DNA of 64,000 nt from Aphrophora alni (Eukaryota > Arthropoda > Insecta > Hemiptera > Aphrophoridae), in the NCBI GenBank assembly GCA_963513935.1, contig OY740771.1:13235138-13299137 (forward strand). Reading direction: 5' to 3'. Positions 57,651-64,000 of this stretch are shown here, in pieces. Every line of letters begins with the position of its first letter. Position 1 is the stretch's first letter. Under the pieces are notes generated by a model. It made no database searches and was not told the DNA's origin. It worked only from the letters and a program-made list of their open reading frames with translations. A program made the position numbers and the translations under genes.

Positions 57651-59154
57651 CAGCAAATTATATGTATTGCAAAGTTGTTGGTCTAAATAGTTTTGTAAAA
57701 TCTAAATACAATTAGTGGTGGTCATTAATTAATTACCAAAAAAGTGAAAAACTAAAAATGATCTTGCACAAAAAACAATAATAAATGCTATGAAAAGACA
57801 CAATAAAAACTCAACTTGATTAACGTTGCCAAGTTAAATGTAACATCATTGTGAAATAATAAATTTATTGGTCTCAAATAAATAAGCCATACTGGCGTTT
57901 TGCTAAAGTATTTTATTCTATACATAAAACATATGCGATCACAGTATATTTTTAGTTTTAGTTGTTAAACATATATATAGCACTTCTTATTTCCAGATAG
58001 AAATAATCTGGCGATGTTGTATTACAGTTGTTAGTCTATCTGGCGATTGCCTGAAAATTATGGCTAAAGTTTTCAAGGTTAATTATTTTTATAAACATTT
58101 TTGGTTTGGTAATTTCTTAAGTTGTAGGCTACTTGTATATTGTTTATAATTGATTTCCGCCAACAGTAAAGTATATAGATCCCTTATATATAAAGGGATA
58201 AGTGAAGTGTTGTGTCTTTTACACAATAAGGCGGGGTCAAGCTTAACTGTCCTATTACCAATAAAATTAGGATCGATAGCTACAAAACTAGCATTTGACT
58301 TTAAAATATACTGTGGTATGTTAGGTCAGATTAGCTTTGGATATATATTAATACTGTATATGTTTTCTATAAAAAAAGGAATTTTATGCAACTGTTTATA
58401 CATAATAGTCAACAAAGGTTGTTGTGTTCTAATTGAACGGTTTACTTTTATCTGTAATCATTAGATAGAAATAAGTATAATAAAAAGCTAACCTGAACCA
58501 ACTTGTCAAAGTATGTTTTTTTCAAATTAAACTATAGAAGATACAAGTAATTTTATTCTATTTAGTTACTTTCAGCGTTACCATGGAAAGACACTTTTTG
58601 ATATTTCTGTATACGTAGGCCTATGGTAAAATGTATTTTAATATAATATTTATACAGTTTCTAAACTGTGATGTTTTACAGTCTAAACATTTAATGCATT
58701 TTGACTGGTATAAAATTATATTATGACAACTATGGCTAATTAAACTTATTTTCATGGATTTATTAAATAGAACTAGGCCCTAAATACATATCAAAATTTG
58801 TATAAAGTCATACAATGTTTCAAAATTCAATAAATGTTATTAACTTAAATAGCCATTTCTTATTTAAAAAACTACAGTATTTGATATAAGTTTGTATTAA
58901 TTGCCAAGATTTAAACAAATTTTAATCACCTATATCTAATAATAATATGGAATTATTTTGTGTGTGCAACCAACCCTTGATGAATGATGAATTGTCACTC
59001 TGTACATTAAGTTGTCTAGGCGGAATAAACTGCGACTATACCGACATACTAAATGTTGACATACATACACATACATGGAGTATTAAATACTACATATATA
59101 GGCTAGAGCTTTATGAACTGGATCTCATTGTGTCCAGTTCTGGGACTTCTATAC
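57651..59154. other. No gene recognised
   Basis: The frames at 58150-58464 (104 codons) and 58947-59168 (73 codons) have no recognisable domain or motif and are typical of AT-rich background. Confidence 0.35.
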
Positions 59155-60090
59155 AAGTTTCATATTAAGATCATGAATGTGTCCAGAGTATGCTAGACAT
59201 CTTCTATATACAAGAATAAAATAAAGCGAAAAAGCTAGTTTCAAAAATTATTTAATAATATAAATGAGCTACAATTGTTTCGCTTTGCGGCATCATCAGA
59301 CAACTGATAATATACAAGTATTGACAACTATTTATACACACACAAGTAACAGGAAACTATATACAATACTAATAGAGAAATCGGGAAGGGTAGGGAGAAT
59401 GACCTAGCAGGTAGATAAAGGTTGATGAACTATGTTAGGATGTGTTTTAGAAGGGGTGAAGAATTTAATACAATTTGGTCATTTAAGTTGAAAATAGGCC
59501 TACGTGAAATAGATCTATTTATTTCTAAACATTCTAAATTATTTAATCTATTGCTTTTATTTTTTGTATGTAAGAGTTTAACATTCAATTTCGGATCAAA
59601 ACTATGACCTGAGTCCAAAAGGTGGTTAGCAAAGTTAGAGTTTCTATAGGCATTTTCTATACAAGTGTAGCATATGCCCAGCATGTGTGTAGAATGTGTG
59701 TGTAGCTCATCATATTAAGATAGTCAAATGTGCCCAGCATGTGTGTATAATGTGTAAAAATCATATTGACTTGAATGTGCCCAAAATATGCTAGGCATGT
59801 CCTCTAGAAGTGTAGCATGTGCATAGTTCATATTGTGATCATAAAACGTGCCCAGGTTATGATGAGGAAAAAAATAATACAATTATTTTTGAGAAAAGGC
59901 GGAATGTGCCAAGTACGTTCTGAGAATATTCATGCATGTCCCAGGCACCTTGTGAGCGCTGTCGTTCACTTTTCCTGAGTATATACCAGGAATATGCCAG
60001 GCATATTCTGGAATATTCCAGGATGTGCTTTTCACATTCTGCATTTTCTTAAAGAATGTACTGAGCATGTGCTGTCTGCATGAAAGTATG
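59155..60090. repeat. Degenerate tandem repeat of GTGCCCAGCATGTG-type units, split by a retroelement
   Basis: Phrases like CATATTAAGATCATGAATGT, GTGCCCAGCATGTGTG, ATATGCTAGGCATGTCCTCT and AGAAGTGTAGCATGTGC recur about every 60-70 bp. The series starts at 59155, stops at about 59205 where the Penelope-like fragment begins, and resumes at about 59660. The flanking phrase CATATTAAGAT is present on both sides. Confidence 0.6.
59205..59690 (-). pseudogene. Penelope-like element 3' fragment with GIY-YIG domain end
   Basis: The minus-strand frame ending at 59430 contains YRNSNFANHLLDSGHSF, VKLLHTKNKSNRLNNLECLE and INRSISRRPIFNLNDQIVLN. The FA.HL.D.GHSF...LH...K..RLN.LE..EI series is the C-terminal part of the GIY-YIG endonuclease domain that follows the reverse transcriptase in Penelope-like elements. 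The stop is followed by about 220 bp of 3' sequence containing CTGATGATGCCGCAAAGCGA and AAC, then the AT-rich end at about 59205. The RT and the catalytic GIY-YIG start are missing, so this is a 5'-truncated insertion. It sits inside a degenerate tandem repeat that continues on both sides. Confidence 0.75.
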
Positions 60091-60261
60091 TTTGTGCTGT
60101 CTGGTATGGTGATTTTTTTAAAATCAATGTTTTTAAAACCAAAATCTTTTTAGCAACTAAATAACAGTCAATGAGTTATTGAATGAGTTGTGCTCACGAC
60201 CATAAGATTCAGTTCGGTTGATTAATTAAAAAAATTACAACGTTTTACTGGATATGATATG

Positions 60262-60745
60262 TAGAACACAGTATTAATTCTTTGTATCCTTGTATTTTTG
60301 GTGATCTGTCCAAGGCATTTGATTGTGTGGATCATTCTCTATTGCTTCAGAAAATGAAGAAATGTGGTATTAATGAAAATCTTGTATCTTTGATAAAATC
60401 TAATTTACGGAATAGAAGACAAAGGACTATTTTATACAGTGCTAGTGAAAGATATCTATCTAAATTGGATTATGTCAAATTTGGGGTACCACAGGGATCC
60501 ATACTGGGACCATTGTTCTTAGTTTATATAAATAATCTTTCACCGGCAACAAATTTAGAATTAATATTATTTGCAGATGACACCACAGCAGTTATCAAGC
60601 TAAATTTTTTGAAACTTTGAACAATGTAGTAGTTGAATCACTAGAAGAGTTAGATTCTTGGTTTACAGAAAATGGGCTTCTTCTGAATCCAGACTAAACC
60701 GAAATAATACATTTTAAAACAAACAGTAATGGAAAAAAAATTCAA
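60262..60745 (+). pseudogene. LINE reverse transcriptase core fragment, frameshifted
   Basis: The frame reads DLSKAFDCVDHSLLLQKMKK, FGVPQGSILGPLFLVYINNL and LELILFADDTT. These are RT motifs of the Jockey/CR1-like type: the D-x-x-K-A-F-D block with the first catalytic Asp, the GVPQGSILGP block, and the FADD box with the catalytic Asp pair. After about 60590 the homology shifts by one frame (ETLNNVVVESLEELDSWFTE, NGLLLNPD, then a stop, then TEIIHFK). The segment N-terminal to DLSKAFD and everything after about 60745 are missing. The fragment cannot be active because of the frameshift, the stop and the truncation, even though the catalytic aspartates remain. Confidence 0.9.
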
Positions 60746-60870
60746 AATTCTGTAAATTGTCGTAAGTTTTTGGTTATATATATATATATAATTAGATATA
60801 TTAATAAGACTTACCGTCACAATAGTCTATATTTTTCTGTAGTTATATCACTAAGGCCATTTCGGCTATT

Positions 60871-61163
60871 CAGCCATTTTCAAGTGTTATGCTGGGTTTT
60901 CCCGTTGTCTTAGTTTAAAATCACAAATTACGAACACACGACACAACAAACACACAAGTTCTTTAAACATTTAAAACATGATGCAGTAGGCCCACTGTCA
61001 CAACGAGTACTCCAGTACTGAGTACGCGTTGTGACAGTGGGCCTACTTCATCATGTTTTAAATGTTTAAAGAACTTGTGTGTTTGTTATGTGTCGTGTGT
61101 TCGTAATTTGTGATTTTAAACTAAGACAACGGGAAAACCCAGCATAACACTTGAAAATGGCTG
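60871..61163. repeat. 293 bp near-perfect palindrome
   Basis: The left arm 60871-61003 (CAGCCATTTTCAAGTGTTAT, CACAAATTACGAACACACGA, GTAGGCCCACTGTCACAACG) is mirrored by 61028-61163 (CGTTGTGACAGTGGGCCTAC, TCGTGTGTTCGTAATTTGTG, ATAACACTTGAAAATGGCTG) with few mismatches. The centre contains three AGTACT/AGTAC-type phrases. Outside the left arm the minus strand continues with AATAGCCGAAATGGCC, reminiscent of Penelope-like 3' ends, so this may be two inverted terminal fragments. Confidence 0.92.
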
Positions 61164-61169
61164 ATAAAA

Positions 61170-62603
61170 TATAGATATTAACAACCCAAAACAGTATGCC
61201 AGATTGCAAGTAACAAATAATTGCAGTTCAGGAATAATTAGCAAAAAAACAAAATTGAAGCTTGTTTTATTATTAAAGACTATTTATTATCAAAGACTTA
61301 ATTTCAAAAAATATGATTTTACTCTTACAAGTTTATGGCACAAGTGAAGCAAACTTAGGCTTTATTTAAATATATCTCATTTGTTGCGTGAAGAAACCTG
61401 AAGGAAGAGTAGGTAGCTGAGCAAGTGGTGAATTAGGCTAGTGGCAGAGAAGTAAACAAAGAGGGTGCCAAAGACAGAACGGCAAAAACACACATTCCTT
61501 GTACAGTAGTTGTGATTCTATTTTGTTTTTGTGGAACTTTAATCCAGTGGCGTAAAAAAATATATATAAAGGAATTAAAAAAATTAAATGTAGTAAACAC
61601 ACTACTGTACCATCAAAATAAATTTTACAATGAACAACATTTTGTTAAGATATCTTAATAAAACTGTTCCATAAATAATATAACCATGGATCATAAGTCT
61701 GAAACCGTAATCATTACGATTGAGCAATCTGTTTACTAGCAGTTAACAATAGTGCTACCCCGCCCAAACTTATCAAGACTTATTTGAGGAATACAATGTC
61801 GAACTCCAGACTGAGTTCGAGCTTGTGCTATCGATCTTAACATATTAGCAGACAAATATTTTCACATGAAGAAAAGAAAAGGTTTTAAATAATTAATTAT
61901 AATTATAACAAGTTACAAGGTTTTTAAAAATAATAAACCTAGATGTTTAATGTTGCAGTTTTTCATTCCCTTTTATAGATGATAATTTTTTTTAAACTTA
62001 AAGCTTGCATGTTCTTTTGAATATGATACTTCATAGCATTGGCATATTTAACTACAATGCTACCAACAGATAGTTTGGTTATATAAAGAATGTCCTATAC
62101 TTAAATTAATTTACTTTCATTTCAATTTAGAGTAAAAATAATGTCTAATTACTACCAAATAGTAGTTGCTTATAAGACCATGGGGTGGGATTGCTTACGG
62201 TTGAAGAGGGGTCATCAAAAGCTGACAAGTTGCAACTTCGTTTTTTGGGGGTGCCATTCTTGTAGCTGCGGGGGTGGCAATCAATAAAGTTATGTCGCTG
62301 CTTCAATCTTTATTCTTTCAGCAAGTAAAACATTAGTAAACCACCATTTCAATTACTATATTTAAATTGTCTAAACATAACATGCAATGAATAATTATAT
62401 AAAGCAAACAAAAGACTATTTGTTGCCTTCACTACCGGGTAAAATATAAAATTCTTTTCCCTGATAACTAACATTTAAGTATAATTTAACTTATCTAGTA
62501 ATAGGTAAGTGCTTGGGTGTTTGATTATAGAAATACAAGCTGTGATGAAAAAACAAGCTACTTTTTGTGGATTGCATTGGGACTTAGAATAAAGACTAAA
62601 TTT
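61170..62603. other. No gene seen
   Basis: AT-rich, no coding frame of note and no repeat that I could match within the window. Confidence 0.35.
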
Positions 62604-63650
62604 TTATATTATCTCATAATTCCTAACACTATCTTCACTATCACTACTACTGCATCTTCTGTCCTCAGCTAAATTGACAATTATTCTTTCAATAACAGAT
62701 TCCAACTTTTAAATATTCATCCTCATTCTTTTCAGCTAGATTACACCTTTTTAGCCAATCATCTGGGTTATCATATACATTTTATCCTTAGCCCAATTAA
62801 TGCAGTTCTCCACTTTAAATGTATTGTCTTTAGAAACATGATTTTCATCTAATGGGGTTCAAATCGGGATGGTGAATGGTCTGCTTACACTAACTACATT
62901 CTTCAAGTAACGAGTCAATTTCATATGTTTTGTTCTGTTTTTACTTAAGTTAATAAGTGAATACGATTCTGGTTTGAACGTTTTATCATGGTAAGATACT
63001 GTATATTGTTTTTGAAGCTATGTGATTATATCAGATTTTTTGAAGTTAGAATTTCGAGATGGGTTTAACTGTGTGTTTTGATATGACACATTGTCAATGA
63101 CAAAAACTGAGTTGGATGGAAGATTAGGAATTAACTTACCCTTTAACCAATTTTTAAAATTCAAGGAGTTGTGATGGTCACGACATTTTTCTCTATACTT
63201 AAACATTAATAATGCTTCTTTGATTAATTCTTGTTCCTTGCCAGCATGCACATTGATGGTATATTGTCCCTGAGAATGGGAGTATGAGGGTCTACATTTG
63301 AGTCGTTTGTTCACGAGTGCGATTTAATGTATGATGAATGTAAATAAGTTTCATCTTTTTATACGATTGTTCTTTTCTCATCCCTAAATCTTTCGGTGGT
63401 CTGCTTTTCCAATTAAAATTTTTCTATTATTACAAAACTTCTACCGTTTTAAACCAAACTTTTTATAATATTCTAGAGACCACAAACCTTTGCTAAAACA
63501 AATATTTCCTTCAATACAGGAAGCACATTTTTTTACTGTAGGTCATTTTTTATGCATGTCATGAAATTCATGTATGCATCTACGAACACTTGTCAAATCC
63601 ATCTATTTCGGATTTCTGTTTTTTTAGCTGTTGTTTATGAAGAATTGATG
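62604..63650 (-). pseudogene. DDE transposase pseudogene (IS630/Tc1/mariner-like), nearly full length
   Basis: Read on the minus strand and allowing frame changes, the order of recognisable blocks is collinear with insect DDE_3-type transposases of about 340 residues. The N-terminal region reads LKKQKSEIDGFDK, VRRCIHEFHDMHKK, PTVKK and KILIGKADHRK. The first catalytic block is DETYLHSSY at about 63330-63355. The longest open piece, 63018-63314, has GQYTINVHAGKEQELIKEAL, NWLKGKLIPNLPSNSVFVID and NVSYQN, the second Asp block. The third block reads HHPDLNPI followed by Arg in place of the expected Glu. The C-terminal part is DNTFKVEN, DDWLKRCNLAEKNEDEYLKV and a Ser/Asp/Glu-rich tail. Several stops and at least four frameshifts make it non-functional. 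No terminal inverted repeats are visible inside the window. Confidence 0.85.
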
Positions 63651-63958
63651 AGTATTCTCAGTGGATTTATTTCCTTTAGTATATGCTGTATACTACTATG
63701 AAATACACCCCATTATGTATGATAACCTACTATGAAGGGTTCAGTGACTATTTTTGTGCATGCTGTGAAATTCATTTATGCATCTATGATCACTTCAAAT
63801 CCATCTATTTCGGATTTCTGTTTTTTTAGCTGTTGTTTATGAAGAATTGATGAGTATTCTCAGTGGATTTATTTTCTTTAGTATATGCTGTATACTACTA
63901 TGAAATACACTCCATTATGTATGATAACCTACTATAAAGGAGTCAGCGACTATTTTTG
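63545..63958. repeat. Tandem duplication, ~206 bp unit, covering the transposase N-terminal coding part
   Basis: ATCCATCTATTTCGGATTTC, AGCTGTTGTTTATGAAGAAT, TGATGAGTATTCTCAGTGGA, AGTATATGCTGTATACTACT and TATGTATGATAACCTACTAT occur in both units, first near 63598-63730 and again near 63800-63935. The copies differ at a few bases (CACCCC/CACTCC, GAAGGG/AAAGGA). The duplicated stretch includes the KSEIDGF codons of the transposase. It postdates or accompanies the loss of function. Confidence 0.9.
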
Positions 63959-64000
63959 AAGTGGTAACATTATCAGACCTTCTTGTATCTTCCTTTTCAT

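Noticed and set aside
58150..58464. 104-codon plus-strand frame
   Set aside because: No recognisable domain; hydrophobic/Lys-rich composition typical of AT-rich background; opens without a clear promoter or splice site.
60262..60745. Active reverse transcriptase gene or retron
   Set aside because: Motifs are those of a LINE; frameshift, stop codon and truncation at both ends show a dead fragment.

Overview
This is an AT-rich eukaryotic gene desert, most likely from an insect. Tracts of the pentanucleotide TTAGG/CCTAA, the ancestral arthropod telomere motif, recur through it (about 4.51, 13.4-14.2, 14.7-15.8, 22.0, 22.65, 32.5, 40.6 and 48.4 kb). The transposon families recognised are typical of arthropods. 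The species is not identifiable by eye. I found no intact protein-coding gene. Nearly all long open frames are accidents of AT-rich sequence or of in-frame microsatellites. There are no bacterial features, operons or CRISPR arrays.

Recognisable protein remnants are all from mobile elements: (1) a LINE C-terminal tail on the minus strand at 0.2-0.5 kb; (2) a LINE C-terminal zinc-knuckle remnant at about 47.3-47.8 kb; (3) a Penelope-like element tail with the end of a GIY-YIG domain at 59.2-59.7 kb; (4) a LINE reverse transcriptase core fragment at 60.3-60.7 kb; (5) a nearly full-length but broken DDE transposase at 62.6-63.65 kb. A small GC-rich segment at 20.7 kb and another at 30.1 kb might be isolated exons of unknown genes, but this is unproven.

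The rest is repeats. Elements with long terminal inverted repeats or fold-back structure lie at 11.06-12.13, 12.19-12.76, 15.84-16.4, 18.67-19.13, 19.49-20.2, 23.85-24.17, 27.88-28.11, 33.83-34.71, 49.26-52.37, 56.87-57.65 and 60.87-61.16 kb. Two loci stand out. One is a 3.1 kb inverted repeat at 49.3-52.4 kb with roughly 1 kb arms. The other is a mosaic at 41.3-48.3 kb in which two sequence blocks (called P and Q here) occur four and three times in both orientations around a near-palindromic centre at about 43.57 kb. Dispersed families, labelled here R1 to R7, recur in the window. R1 carries a CT-rich stretch that has expanded to about 320 bp in one copy. Minisatellites with units of about 12, 24, 58, 90, 110, 115 and 175 bp lie at 16.8, 55.1, 7.2, 41.3, 1.6 and 14.7, and 13.4 kb.

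The most informative comparison inside the window is between 14.5-16.4 kb and 19.2-20.2 kb. They are copies of one repeat, but the first carries a ten-copy minisatellite with embedded CCTAA tracts where the second has apparently unamplified sequence. All family labels R1-R7, P and Q are local names, made by eye from alignments within this window.
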